From NCBI RefSeq assembly GCF_001418335.1, contig NZ_LIPP01000234.1, positions 1-47,438 on the forward strand: DNA of 47,438 nucleotides, written 5' to 3'. Shown here one piece after another: positions 25,347 through 34,465 of this stretch. How positions within the stretch are numbered: the first letter of the stretch is position 1; each line of letters opens with the position of its first letter. The notes below the pieces were generated by a model. It had not been told where the DNA came from. It made no database searches and saw nothing but the letters and a program-made list of their open reading frames with translations. The position numbers and the translations under genes are program-made. This DNA is from Streptomyces aurantiacus (lineage in GTDB: Bacteria > Actinomycetota > Actinomycetes > Streptomycetales > Streptomycetaceae).

Positions 25347-26342
25347 CTACGGCTTGACCGAGCGGTAGTAGTGCTGTGCGCCGCTGTGCAGTTTCAGGGG
25401 ATCGGTGTAGATGGCCGTCCGCAGGTCCACACGCTGTGCGGCGTGGACCTTCTCGCCGATGCGGTCGCGGCTGTTGATCACCGTGCGGGTCATGCCCTCG
25501 GTGAGCGTCTCGTCCGTCCCCTTCCGGGCCACCAGCAGGTTCGCCACGGCCACCGTCGGTACGCCGACACGCTGAGCCGCGGGATAGGCGTCCGCCGGCA
25601 TGAGAGCGGCCCGGTAGTAGCTGGACCCCGCGCCCGGCTGATGCAGCTTCGCGACCAGGTCGGCGTCGATCGGGACCAGTTCGATGTCGAAGCGCTGCGA
25701 AAGCTTGGACACGGCACGGGTCGGAAGTCCGCCCGACCAGAAGAACGCGTCGATCTTCTTCGACGCGAGCAGCTCCGTCGCGTCCGCGATGCCGACGTAC
25801 ACCGGTGTGACGTCCTTCTCGGGATCGAGGCCGGCCGCCGCCAGCACCTGCTCCGCTATCAGGCGCACCCCGGAACCCCGCTGCCCCACGGCGACCCGCT
25901 TGCCCTTCAGCTCCGCGATGGACTCCACGGAGGACGTGCGGGGGACGACCACGTGCACGTAGTCGTCGTACAGCCGCGCGCAGCCGCGCAGCAGGTCCGC
26001 GCCGGGACCGCCGTTCGCCTGGTACTTCTCGACCGCGTCGGCCGCCGCGATGGTGAAGTCGGCCTGTCCGGTGGCCACCCGCGCCACGTTCTCCTGCGAG
26101 CCCTCGCTCTGTTCCAGGGTCACGTCCAGGTTCGGCATGTCCTTGGCGAGCGCCTCCTCCAGCATGTCTCCGTACACCTGGTACACGCCGTTCGGTGTCC
26201 CCGTACTGAAGACGACCTTTCCGCCCGGCGAGCTCTCGCCCAGGGGCAGCAGCCACCACAGCAGCAGCCCGAAGGCCACGAAGGCGGCGGCCGAGGCCTG
26301 CAAGGCGCGGCGTCTGCCGATACGGGGGAGCACCTGGAACAT
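25347..26342 (-). CDS. TAXI-family solute-binding protein (TRAP-type), no transporter partner nearby
   Basis: 331 residues. A single N-terminal membrane anchor (residues about 14-34, after the basic RIGRRRALQ) is followed by a TAXI-family periplasmic-binding fold: VVFSTGTPNGVYQVYGDMLEE, VARVATGQADFTIAAADAV, LKGKRVAVGQRGSGVRLIAEQVL and IDAFFWSGGLPT. TAXI proteins usually feed TRAP transporters with glutamate or other dicarboxylates, but no TRAP membrane subunit is seen in the window. It is tail-to-tail with gluK and 112 bp away. Start ATG 26342. Inference: a binding partner of GluK is possible, but there is no direct evidence. A cluster of CGTACGA repeats lies just past its stop (25307-25343). 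Confidence 0.85.
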   Translation of the reverse strand: MFQVLPRIGRRRALQASAAAFVAFGLLLWWLLPLGESSPGGKVVFSTGTPNGVYQVYGDMLEEALAKDMPNLDVTLEQSEGSQENVARVATGQADFTIAAADAVEKYQANGGPGADLLRGCARLYDDYVHVVVPRTSSVESIAELKGKRVAVGQRGSGVRLIAEQVLAAAGLDPEKDVTPVYVGIADATELLASKKIDAFFWSGGLPTRAVSKLSQRFDIELVPIDADLVAKLHQPGAGSSYYRAALMPADAYPAAQRVGVPTVAVANLLVARKGTDETLTEGMTRTVINSRDRIGEKVHAAQRVDLRTAIYTDPLKLHSGAQHYYRSVKP

Positions 26343-26441
26343 GCGCGCGATCCTGCCAGCTCACCGGCCCGTATGACCAGGGCCGGCCCGGCCCGCGGCT
26401 CCGGGGCGGGACGTACTCCGGGCACCACCTACCCTTGTCAC

Positions 26442-27968
26442 ATGAGCAGCAGCGACCGGAGCCGGGCAGTGGACCTGACCAGAACGTACGAAGTGCGCAC
26501 TTACGGATGTCAGATGAACGTCCACGACTCCGAGCGGCTGTCCGGGCTGCTGGAGGGCGCCGGTTACGTGCGCGCTCCCGAGGGCTCCGACGGTGACGCC
26601 GACGTCGTCGTCTTCAACACCTGCGCGGTCCGCGAGAACGCCGACAACCGGCTCTACGGGAACCTCGGCAGGCTCGCGCCCATGAAGACGAAGCGGCCCG
26701 GCATGCAGATCGCCGTCGGCGGCTGTCTCGCCCAGAAGGACCGCGACACCATCGTGAAGAGGGCGCCCTGGGTGGACGTCGTCTTCGGTACGCACAACAT
26801 CGGCAAGTTGCCCGTCCTCCTGGAGCGCGCCCGCGTCCAGGAAGAGGCCCAGGTCGAGATCGCCGAGTCGCTCGAAGCGTTCCCCTCGACGCTGCCGACC
26901 CGCCGCGAGAGCGCGTACGCCGCCTGGGTCTCCATCTCCGTCGGCTGCAACAACACCTGCACCTTCTGCATCGTCCCGGCGCTGCGCGGCAAGGAGAAGG
27001 ACCGCAGGACCGGCGACATCCTCGCCGAGATCGAGGCCCTCGTCGGCGAGGGCGTCTCCGAGATCACCCTGCTCGGCCAGAACGTGAACGCCTACGGTTC
27101 GGACATCGGCGACCGTGAGGCCTTCAGCAAGCTGCTGCGGGCCTGCGGGAAGATCGACGGCCTGGAGCGGGTGCGCTTCACCTCGCCGCATCCGCGCGAC
27201 TTCACGGACGACGTCATCGCCGCGATGGCCGAGACCCCGAACGTCATGCCGCAGCTGCACATGCCGATGCAGTCCGGTTCGGACACCGTCCTGAAGGCGA
27301 TGCGCCGCTCCTACCGCCAGGAGCGGTACCTCGGGATCATCGACAAGGTGCGCGCCGCGATCCCGCACGCGGCGATCACCACCGACATCATCGTGGGCTT
27401 CCCCGGCGAGACCGAGGAGGACTTCGAGCAGACCCTGCACGCGGTCCGCGAGGCCCGCTTCGCGCAGGCCTTCACGTTCCAGTACTCCAAGCGCCCGGGG
27501 ACCCCCGCGGCCACCATGGAGGGGCAGATCCCCAAGGAGGTCGTGCAGGCGCGCTACCTGCGTCTCGCCGCCCTCCAGGAGGAGATCTCCTGGGACGAGA
27601 ACAAGAAGCAGGTCGGCCGCACGCTGGAGCTGATGGTCGCCGAGGGCGAGGGCCGCAAGGACGGCGCCACGCACCGCCTCTCCGGCCGCGCCCCCGACAA
27701 CCGCCTGGTGCACTTCACCAAGCCCGACGTCGAGGTCCGCCCCGGCGACGTCGTCACCGTCGAGATCACGTACGCCGCTCCGCACCACCTGCTCGCCGAG
27801 GGCGCCACCTCGGACGTGCGCCGCACGCGCGCGGGGGACGCCTGGGAGAAGCGCAACGCCGCCGAGGCCGCCAAACCCGCCGGCGTCATGCTGGGGCTGC
27901 CGACGATCGGCGCGCCCGAACCGCTGCCCGTCGCCGCGGGTGCCGGCAGCGGCTGCGGCTGCGACTGA
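26442..27968 (+). CDS. miaB: tRNA-2-methylthio-N6-dimethylallyladenosine synthase MiaB
   Basis: 508 residues. UPF0004 domain with Cys23, Cys61 and Cys95 binding the auxiliary [4Fe-4S] cluster, a radical-SAM domain with CNNTCTFC (Cys169, Cys173, Cys176), and the C-terminal TRAM domain (GRTLELMVAEGEGRK...). It adds a methylthio group to i6A37 of tRNAs made by MiaA, encoded about 1.5 kb downstream. ATG at 26442; TACCCT at 26430-26435 ends seven bases before the start, so the mRNA is likely leaderless. The last residues form a small SGCGCD tail after the TRAM domain. Confidence 0.96.
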   Translation: MSSSDRSRAVDLTRTYEVRTYGCQMNVHDSERLSGLLEGAGYVRAPEGSDGDADVVVFNTCAVRENADNRLYGNLGRLAPMKTKRPGMQIAVGGCLAQKDRDTIVKRAPWVDVVFGTHNIGKLPVLLERARVQEEAQVEIAESLEAFPSTLPTRRESAYAAWVSISVGCNNTCTFCIVPALRGKEKDRRTGDILAEIEALVGEGVSEITLLGQNVNAYGSDIGDREAFSKLLRACGKIDGLERVRFTSPHPRDFTDDVIAAMAETPNVMPQLHMPMQSGSDTVLKAMRRSYRQERYLGIIDKVRAAIPHAAITTDIIVGFPGETEEDFEQTLHAVREARFAQAFTFQYSKRPGTPAATMEGQIPKEVVQARYLRLAALQEEISWDENKKQVGRTLELMVAEGEGRKDGATHRLSGRAPDNRLVHFTKPDVEVRPGDVVTVEITYAAPHHLLAEGATSDVRRTRAGDAWEKRNAAEAAKPAGVMLGLPTIGAPEPLPVAAGAGSGCGCD

Positions 27969-28056
27969 CCGCGTCACGGGCCGCAGGCGGTTTCCGGCAT
28001 GCGGCGATCGGGTCGCGGGCGGCACACAGTCGTCTCGCGGGGCTACGCTGCCGATC

Positions 28057-28815
28057 ATGCTTGTCGCTGCCGCCGTGTGCCCCTGCCCGCCCCTGATCGT
28101 GCCCGACGTCGCCGCGGGGGCCGCGCCCGAACTGGACGCGGCACGTGCCGCGTGCACGGATGCCCTCGGGGTACTGGCCGCCGCCCGCCCCGACCGGCTG
28201 GTGGTCGTGGGACCCGCCGAGGAGGACGGCCGCGGACCGCATCCCGAGGGCTCTCACGGCTCGTTCCGCGGCTTCGGCGTCGATCTCGACGTGCGGCTCG
28301 GCGGAAACAGGACCGGAACGCCTCAGAGCCCGGCCCGGCCCGCCTCCGGGCCCGACTCCGAGGCCGCCGGACGTGTGCTTCCGCCCTCGCTGGCGGTCGC
28401 CGCCTGGCTGCTCGCTCGTACGGACTGGTCGGACGCGCCCGTCGAGGGTCTCGGCGTCGGAGAACCTCTCTCCGCCGAGCGGTGCATCCAGGCCGGGGAG
28501 CGCATCGCCGCCCGGACCGAGAGGGTGGCGCTGCTGGTGATGGGCGACTCCAGCGCGTGCCGCACGCTCAAGGCACCCGGCTACCTGGACGAGCGGGCGG
28601 CGGGCTTCGACGCGGAGGTCGCCCGTGCGCTGGGCGCGGCGGACGTGGCCGCCCTCAAGGCCCTGGACGCCGAGCTGGCGTACGAACTGAAGGCCTCCGG
28701 CCGGGCCCCCTGGCAGGTGCTCGCGGGCGCGGCCCAGGGAGCGGGACTCGGGGGCGCCCTGCTGTACGAGGACGCGCCCTACGGAGTGGGGTACATGGTG
28801 GCGACCTGGTCGTAG
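28057..28815 (+). CDS. Class III extradiol ring-cleavage dioxygenase-like protein
   Basis: About 252 residues in the LigB-like extradiol dioxygenase superfamily seen throughout actinobacteria next to miaB-miaA. Visible: AAVCPCPPLIVPDVA at the N-terminus, LVVVGPAEED, a VALLVMGDSSACRTLKAPGYLDERAAGFDAEVARAL block and a terminal LYEDAPYGVGYMVATW. The metal-binding His residues of true LigB enzymes are not convincingly present (CPCPP replaces the usual HxP type), so enzyme activity is uncertain. ATG at 28057 is seven bases after TACGCT, suggesting a leaderless transcript. The gap of about 88 bp after miaB has no terminator, so read-through from miaB is possible. Confidence 0.75.
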   Translation: MLVAAAVCPCPPLIVPDVAAGAAPELDAARAACTDALGVLAAARPDRLVVVGPAEEDGRGPHPEGSHGSFRGFGVDLDVRLGGNRTGTPQSPARPASGPDSEAAGRVLPPSLAVAAWLLARTDWSDAPVEGLGVGEPLSAERCIQAGERIAARTERVALLVMGDSSACRTLKAPGYLDERAAGFDAEVARALGAADVAALKALDAELAYELKASGRAPWQVLAGAAQGAGLGGALLYEDAPYGVGYMVATWS

Positions 28816-28848
28816 CGAGGCCGCGTAGGCGCCGCCCCACTTGAGGGC

Positions 28849-28877
28849 CGCGGGGAACTGCGCGACCAGCCACGACG
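28849..28877. repeat. Streptomyces intergenic repeat element, copy 1
   Basis: A 29-bp core, CGCGGGGAACTGCGCG followed by ACCAGCCACGACG, located 30 bp after a gene stop. The identical 29 bp occurs at 34466-34494, also in an intergenic gap after a gene. I recognise this core as a recurrent intergenic sequence of Streptomyces genomes. Confidence 0.8.
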
Positions 28878-28897
28878 GACCCCCGGCCGACGAATGA

Positions 28898-28929
28898 CCG
28901 GCCCGTCCGGGTCGACCCGGACGGGCCGG
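28898..28929. terminator. Bidirectional terminator between convergent genes
   Basis: A perfect 32-bp palindrome: CCGGCCCGTCCGGGTC (28898-28913) facing GACCCGGACGGGCCGG (28914-28929). Sits between the extradiol-like gene (+) and the small acidic protein gene (-). Confidence 0.8.
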
Positions 28930-28980
28930 AGGCCCTGGGCGGCGGTCCTGATCCTGTCGCTGTTCTTGCCCTTGGTCTTC

Positions 28981-29340
28981 TTACGGGGCGCCCTCGCCGA
29001 CCTTGCTGTCGGCCTCCTTCGCGGCGGAGTGCTGCTCGGGAATCTCTACGGCCTCCGCCGCGGACACGGCGTCTTCGGCGGACTCCGCCACCGCAGCCGC
29101 AGCCGCAGCCCCGGCGTCGGAGGCTCCGGCCTCGGTGTCCGCCGAGTCCTTCGCCGCCTCGGCCTCGGCCTCAGCCGCTGACTCCGTCACCTTCGGTTCG
29201 GATCCGGCCTTCGGATCGTCGGCCTTGAGATCGTCGGCCTTCGGATCGTCGGTCTGCGTCTCGGCGGGCGATACTTCCTCCGGCCCCTTGGACGTGGACT
29301 TAGGCCTCTCCTTGCGAAGAAGTCGTGCAAAAACGCCCAT
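28981..29340 (-). CDS. Small acidic, Ala-rich protein of unknown function
   Basis: 119 residues. A conserved basic start, MGVFARLLRKERPKSTSKG, then a low-complexity body of Asp/Lys/Ala (DDPKADDLKADDPKAG, encoded by three 15-bp tandem units at 29206-29250) and a long Ala/Glu/Ser/Val-rich tail. A (CCGCAG)3 run at 29091-29108 falls within it, the same hexamer as the microsatellite at 16231. The start ATG at 29340 gives the conserved MGVFARL; the frame opens 38 codons earlier. It is divergent from miaA. Proteins of this type sit in the same place in other Streptomyces; function not known. Probably unstructured. Confidence 0.7.
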   Translation of the reverse strand: MGVFARLLRKERPKSTSKGPEEVSPAETQTDDPKADDLKADDPKAGSEPKVTESAAEAEAEAAKDSADTEAGASDAGAAAAAAVAESAEDAVSAAEAVEIPEQHSAAKEADSKVGEGAP

Positions 29341-29516
29341 TTCGTCTCCATGTCTTACTCGTGTGGGCGAAATTCCGCGTCGCCCGGTGCGTCCCATTGC
29401 GTCGCCCGGGCCACCGGTCCTCGGAACCGGTGGCTGGAACCTCGCATCAGGCAACGACCCCGGCCCTGTGCCGTCACGTAGTTCGTTCGAGAAGTGGTCC
29501 CGAGGTTTGCGAGACT

Positions 29517-30461
29517 GTGACGGTGAGTAGAGCAGCTCCCGCTCCGCGGGTCATCGCCGTCGTGGGTCCCACCGCGGCCGGAAAGTCCGATCTCGGCGTT
29601 CACCTGGCCCAGCGCCTCGGCGGTGAGGTCGTCAACGCAGACTCGATGCAGCTCTACCGGGGGATGGACATCGGCACCGCCAAACTGACGCCCGAGGAAC
29701 GCGGCGGAGTCCCCCACCACCTGCTGGACATCTGGGACGTGACGGTGACGGCGAGCGTCGCCGAGTACCAGCGGCTCGCGCGCGACCGTATCGACGCTCT
29801 GCTCGCGGAGGGCCGCTGGCCGATCCTCGTCGGCGGCTCCGGCCTGTACGTCCGCGGCGCCGTCGACAACCTGGAGTTTCCCGGTACGGACCCCGAGGTG
29901 CGGGCCCGCCTGGAGGAGGAGCTCACCCTGAAGGGCTCCGGCGCCCTGCACGCCCGGCTGGCCGTCGCCGACCCCGAGGCGGCTCACGCCATCCTGTCGA
30001 GCAACGGCCGCCGCATCGTCCGGGCCCTTGAGGTCATCGAGATCACCGGCAGGCCCTTCACCGCCAACCTCCCGGGCCACGACTCCGTCTACGACACTCT
30101 GCAGATCGGTGTCGACGTGGCGCGTCCCGAGCTCGACGAGCGCATCGCCCGCCGCGTCGACCGGATGTGGGAGTCGGGCCTCGGCGAGGAAGTGCGCGCA
30201 CTGGAGGCGCGCGGGTTGCGCGAAGGGCGTACGGCGTCCCGCGCCCTCGGCTACCAGCAGATGCTCGCGGCGTTCGCCGGAGAGCGGACCGAGGAGGCGG
30301 CGCGGGCGGAGACGGTACGCGCCACCAAACGCTTCGCGCGCCGTCAGGATTCCTGGTTCAGGCGCGATCCACGGGTGCATTGGCTCAGTGGGGCCGCGGC
30401 GGATCTCACAGAACTTCCGCAGCTCGCGCTGGCGTTGGTCGAACGACCGGTTACAGCCTGA
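29517..30461 (+). CDS. miaA: tRNA dimethylallyltransferase MiaA
   Basis: About 314 residues. P-loop VIAVVGPTAAGKSDLG, DSMQLYRGMDIGTAKLT (the conserved DSxQxYxxxDIGTAK block), GVPHHLLDIWD, and LVGGSGLYVRGAVD are all present. It transfers the dimethylallyl group to A37 of tRNAs reading UNN codons, the substrate later used by MiaB. Two GTG codons at 29517 and 29523 are possible starts; 29517 is favoured by GAGG at 29502-29505, while 29523 gives a start closer to the conserved block. Complete. Divergent from the small acidic protein gene. Confidence 0.95.
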   Translation: MTVSRAAPAPRVIAVVGPTAAGKSDLGVHLAQRLGGEVVNADSMQLYRGMDIGTAKLTPEERGGVPHHLLDIWDVTVTASVAEYQRLARDRIDALLAEGRWPILVGGSGLYVRGAVDNLEFPGTDPEVRARLEEELTLKGSGALHARLAVADPEAAHAILSSNGRRIVRALEVIEITGRPFTANLPGHDSVYDTLQIGVDVARPELDERIARRVDRMWESGLGEEVRALEARGLREGRTASRALGYQQMLAAFAGERTEEAARAETVRATKRFARRQDSWFRRDPRVHWLSGAAADLTELPQLALALVERPVTA

Positions 30462-30569
30462 TCACGTCCTGGCATCGGGACGCTCCGGCCGTCATCCGGG
30501 CCTCCGGGGCCGTGCCATCATCGAGCTTCGATCGACCAAGTGGAGTCCGAGTCGGGAGGGCGCGTGGCG

Positions 30570-31091
30570 ATGGAGGCCGGCCCTCGTGACACCGCACACG
30601 GCGCGGAGCAGAGCACCGTCACCGGCGGGGCGCACGACACCGCGCAGGACCAGCAGGACCCCGACGGGGACCGGCTGAGTCCGGACGGACCCGACGACAC
30701 CACCGGTGGTGTGACCGCCGACGGACCGGAGCCCGACGAGATGTTCGCGGGGCCCGAGGTCGAGGTCGAGCTGCGTCCGCAGCGCCGCATGCGCATCTGG
30801 CAGCTCGCTCCCATCGTGAGCCTCGCCGCGGTCGGTTCCCTGATGTTCGCCTTCCCGCTGGCCTTCGACTTCGGCGACAGCGGAGCGATGATCGCCATGC
30901 TGGGTCTGCTGATCTGCTGCTGCGCTGCCGGCTGGGGCATGATGGCCGCCCGCCGCGTGGGTTACACGTGGCCCGGCCTGCCGCAGCGCGGTTCCGGCCG
31001 TCGCCCGGACTGGCGGGTCGTGATCGCGTACGCCGTGGTCGTCGGCGCGGTCGCGGTGCTCGCCGTGTGGCGCGTGGCCCGACTGCGCTGA
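30570..31091 (+). CDS. Conserved actinobacterial membrane protein (unknown function)
   Basis: About 173 residues. N-terminal half hydrophilic and acidic (Asp/Gly/Pro/Thr-rich), then three hydrophobic segments: IVSLAAVGSLMFAFPLAF, AMIAMLGLLICCCAAGW and VVIAYAVVVGAVAVLAVW. A run of three Cys (CCC) is in the middle TM. It resembles the short hypothetical membrane proteins commonly located between miaA and dapF in Streptomyces; no catalytic motif. ATG at 30570 chosen, with GGAGGG nine bases upstream; GTG 30564 or 30540 would lengthen it by 2-10 residues. Confidence 0.75.
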   Translation: MEAGPRDTAHGAEQSTVTGGAHDTAQDQQDPDGDRLSPDGPDDTTGGVTADGPEPDEMFAGPEVEVELRPQRRMRIWQLAPIVSLAAVGSLMFAFPLAFDFGDSGAMIAMLGLLICCCAAGWGMMAARRVGYTWPGLPQRGSGRRPDWRVVIAYAVVVGAVAVLAVWRVARLR

Positions 31092-31216
31092 GGCGGCCAG
31101 GTCCCTCGGCCAGATCCGTCGGCCCGTCCGGCCCCTCTTGACCCGGTCCGCCATCGCGCGGTCCGTCTGCCGGACTGGCCGGCCGGGCTGTCGTAGCGAC
31201 CCCTTACGATCGAGGG

Positions 31217-32086
31217 ATGAGCACGCGGATCGCCTTCCTCAAGGGGCACGGGACCGAGAACGACTTCGTGATCATCCCGGATCCCGAGAACACCATCGAC
31301 CTGCCCCCGGCCACCGCCGCCGCCCTGTGCGACCGCCGCGCGGGCATCGGCGGGGACGGCCTGCTGCACGTCGTGCGGTCCGCGGCGCACCCCGAGGCCC
31401 GGTCGATGGCGGCCGAAGCGGAATGGTTCATGGACTACCGCAACGGCGACGGCTCGATCGCGGAGATGTGCGGCAACGGATTGCGTGTGTTCGCCCGCTA
31501 CCTCCAGCGTGCCGGACACGTGGCCGAAGGCGATATGGCGGTCGCCACGCGCGCAGGCGTGAAGACGGTGCACATCGCCAAGGAGGGTGACATCACGGTC
31601 GGCATGGGCAAGGCGCTCCTTCCCGAGGGGGACGTCACCGTGACCGTCGGAGAGCGCAGCTGGCCCGCACGCAACGTGAACATGGGCAACCCCCACGCCG
31701 TCGCCTTCGTGGAGGACCTCGGCCACGCCGGAGATCTGTACGCCGCGCCGCCGTTCAGCCCGCCGACCGCGTACCCGGACGGCGTGAACGTGGAGTTCGT
31801 CGTCGACCGTGGCCTTCGTCACGTCGCTCTGCGTGTCCATGAGCGGGGCTCCGGCGAGACCCGCTCGTGCGGCACGGGCGCGTGCGCCGTGGCCGTGGCG
31901 GCGGCGCGCAGGGACGGCGCCGACCCCGCGGTGACCGGTACCCCGGCGACCTACACCGTCGATGTGCCCGGCGGCCGGCTCATGATCACCGAGCGGCCGG
32001 ACGGCGAGATCGAGATGACCGGGCCCGCGGTGATCGTCGCAGAGGGTGAGATCGACACCGAATGGCTCGAAACCATGACCCCCTGA
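31217..32086 (+). CDS. dapF: Diaminopimelate epimerase DapF
   Basis: 289 residues. It interconverts L,L- and meso-diaminopimelate, needed for lysine and peptidoglycan (Streptomyces peptidoglycan uses the L,L form, so the enzyme mainly serves lysine synthesis). Catalytic cysteines: Cys85 in MCGNGLRV and Cys218 in SCGTGACA; also GTENDFVI at the N-terminus, typical of the family. ATG at 31217 with GAGGG just upstream. It is separated from the previous membrane-protein gene by 125 bp without an apparent terminator. Confidence 0.96.
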   Translation: MSTRIAFLKGHGTENDFVIIPDPENTIDLPPATAAALCDRRAGIGGDGLLHVVRSAAHPEARSMAAEAEWFMDYRNGDGSIAEMCGNGLRVFARYLQRAGHVAEGDMAVATRAGVKTVHIAKEGDITVGMGKALLPEGDVTVTVGERSWPARNVNMGNPHAVAFVEDLGHAGDLYAAPPFSPPTAYPDGVNVEFVVDRGLRHVALRVHERGSGETRSCGTGACAVAVAAARRDGADPAVTGTPATYTVDVPGGRLMITERPDGEIEMTGPAVIVAEGEIDTEWLETMTP

Positions 32087-32256
32087 ACCTTCGCTCGAAT
32101 GGGTGATCCGTTTCACGCTCGGCTAGAGGCGGTCGGTCGGGCGTGGTGGGCTCGGTAGCATCAAGGACCGGCCCGGACGGGGGAACGACGCAAATCCCCA
32201 GAGCCGCGTACGCCATGGGGCGCCCCGTCCGCCGGTCAACGCAGCCGGAGGTGCCC

Positions 32257-34392
32257 ATGAGTGCGGAGGCCACGAACCCCGCGACGCCCGGCCCCATCAC
32301 GCCCGCGGTACAGCGCAGGCGGGGCCGCCCCCGGATCGATCTGCGGCGCCTCGGCCGGGCTGCTCTCCTGGGGCCCGCGGCCCGTGACCGGCATCCCGAC
32401 GCGATCGGCCATGTGGTCGAGGCCCACCGTGCCCACCACCCCGACGCCGACCTGGACCCGCTGCGCCGCGCGTACGTCCTCGCCGAGTCCTCGCACCGCG
32501 GCCAGATGCGCAAGAGCGGCGAGCCGTACATCACGCATCCGCTCGCCGTGACACTGATCCTCGCCGAACTCGGCGCGGAGACCACCACGTTGACCGCGTC
32601 CCTGCTCCACGACACCGTCGAGGACACGGAAGTGACGCTCGACCAGGTGCGTGCGGAGTTCGGCGAGGAGGTCCGCTACCTCGTCGACGGCGTGACGAAG
32701 CTGGAGAAGGTCGACTACGGAGCGGCCGCCGAGCCCGAGACGTTCCGCAAGATGCTTGTCGCCACCGGCAGTGACGTACGCGTCATGTCGATCAAACTCG
32801 CCGACCGGCTGCACAACATGCGCACCCTCGGAGTCATGCGCCCCGAGAAGCAGGAGCGCATCGCCAAGGTGACCAAGGACGTCCTGATCCCGCTCGCCGA
32901 ACGCCTGGGCGTCCAGGCGCTGAAGACCGAGCTGGAGGACCTCGTCTTCGCGATCCTGCGACCCGAGGAATACGCCCACACCCGCGAACTCGTCGACACG
33001 AACGCCGCGCGCACCGACGATCCCCTCGCCGAGATCGCCGAAGAGGTGCGCGGGGTCCTGCGCGAGGCCGGGCTGCAGGCGGAAGTCCTCATCAGGCCGC
33101 GGCACTTCGTCTCCGTGCACCGCGTCTCGCGCAAGCGGGGCGAACTGCGCGGCGCCGACTTCGGGCGCCTGCTGGTCCTCGTGAACGAGGACGCCGACTG
33201 CTACGGCGTCCTCGGCGAACTGCACACCTGTCTCACGCCGGTGGTCTCGGAGTTCAAGGACTTCATCGCCGTTCCCAAGTTCAACCTGTACCAGTCGCTG
33301 CACACCGCGGTGGCCCGCCCCGACGGCCAGGTCGCCGAAGTCCTCATCCGTACGCACCAGATGCACAAGGCCGCCGAAGCCGGCGTCATCGCGCTCGGCA
33401 ATCCCTACACCTCCCCGGCGGAGGAGCAGACGGACGGCGACGGCTCCCGCCCCGTCGACGGCGAGCGCGCCGACCCCACCCGTCCCGGCTGGCTGTCCCG
33501 CCTCCTCGACTGGCAGGAGGCCGCGCCGGACCCCGACACGTTCTGGTCCACGCTCCGCGAAGACCTCGCCCAGGACCGGGAGATCACCGTATTCCGCCCC
33601 GACGGCGGCACGCTCGGACTGCCCGCGGGCGCCAGCTGCGTGGACGCCGCGTACGCCCAGTACGGCGAGGACGCGCACGCCTGTATCGGCGTCCGCGTCA
33701 ACGGCCGCCTGGCGAGACTGAGCACCGTCCTGAGCGACGGCGACACCGTTCAGCTGCTCATGGGCCAGGACCCGGCCTCGGAGCCCTCCAGGGAGTGGCT
33801 GGAGCACGCGCACACTCCCGTGGCGCGGATCGCCATCACCCGCTGGCTGGCCGCGCATCCCGCGTCGGCCGCCCCGCCCGAGGCACCCGCCGAGACCCGC
33901 CGTCCCGCCGCGGACGGGCCGGCCGCACGCCCGGCCGCCGCGGACGTCGTCGTCGACCGGCCCGGCGCGACCGTACGCCTCGCGGGCTGTTGTACGCCGG
34001 TACCGCCCGATGCGATCACCGGGTTCTCCGTACGCGGGGGAGCGGTGACCGTGCACCGCGTCGAGTGCGCCGCGGTGGGACGGATGAAGAGCATGGGGCG
34101 TGCGGAGGTCGAGGTGCGCTGGGGCGACACCACCGAGTGCCGTGTCACGCTCTTCGCCGAGTCCTTCGGGCGGCCCCACCTCCTCGCCGACCTCACCGAA
34201 GCCATCGCACTGGAGGGCGTCGCCATCGTCTCGGCGACCGTCGAACCGCCCAGCCAGCAGCGCGTCCGCCACACCTACACGCTCCAGCTCCCGGACGCCG
34301 CGCACCTGCCCGCGCTCATGCGGGCGATGCGCAACGTACCGGGAGTCTTCGACGTGAGCCGCGCCCACCATCAGCCGACGACCGGCTTCTAA
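32257..34392 (+). CDS. rshA: RelA/SpoT-family (p)ppGpp synthetase/hydrolase (RshA)
   Basis: 711 residues. HD-type hydrolase domain about 75-230 (AYVLAESSHRGQM, HD pair in LLHDTVEDTEV, VMSIKLADRLHNMRTL); synthetase domain about 280-410 (RPRHFVSVHR, FKDFIAVPKFNLYQSLHTAV, EVLIRTHQMHKAAEAG); TGS about 450-510 (ITVFRPDGGTLGLPAGASCVD); a CC/C-containing zinc-finger-like part and a C-terminal ACT domain. The hydrolase residues look intact. The synthetase has changes from the usual RelA motif: EVLIRT where EVQIRT is typical, and no clear downstream HWxYK. ATG at 32257 after GGAGG. In S. coelicolor this is the second long RSH next to relA, with dapF/hflX as neighbours (from memory). Confidence 0.9.
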   Translation: MSAEATNPATPGPITPAVQRRRGRPRIDLRRLGRAALLGPAARDRHPDAIGHVVEAHRAHHPDADLDPLRRAYVLAESSHRGQMRKSGEPYITHPLAVTLILAELGAETTTLTASLLHDTVEDTEVTLDQVRAEFGEEVRYLVDGVTKLEKVDYGAAAEPETFRKMLVATGSDVRVMSIKLADRLHNMRTLGVMRPEKQERIAKVTKDVLIPLAERLGVQALKTELEDLVFAILRPEEYAHTRELVDTNAARTDDPLAEIAEEVRGVLREAGLQAEVLIRPRHFVSVHRVSRKRGELRGADFGRLLVLVNEDADCYGVLGELHTCLTPVVSEFKDFIAVPKFNLYQSLHTAVARPDGQVAEVLIRTHQMHKAAEAGVIALGNPYTSPAEEQTDGDGSRPVDGERADPTRPGWLSRLLDWQEAAPDPDTFWSTLREDLAQDREITVFRPDGGTLGLPAGASCVDAAYAQYGEDAHACIGVRVNGRLARLSTVLSDGDTVQLLMGQDPASEPSREWLEHAHTPVARIAITRWLAAHPASAAPPEAPAETRRPAADGPAARPAAADVVVDRPGATVRLAGCCTPVPPDAITGFSVRGGAVTVHRVECAAVGRMKSMGRAEVEVRWGDTTECRVTLFAESFGRPHLLADLTEAIALEGVAIVSATVEPPSQQRVRHTYTLQLPDAAHLPALMRAMRNVPGVFDVSRAHHQPTTGF

Positions 34393-34465
34393 GGGCGCGG
34401 GCAAGGGCACAGTCTTCGGCTTCTTCGGGCGCGGGCCGCGGCGCAGGTCTTTGGCCTTCAAGGGG

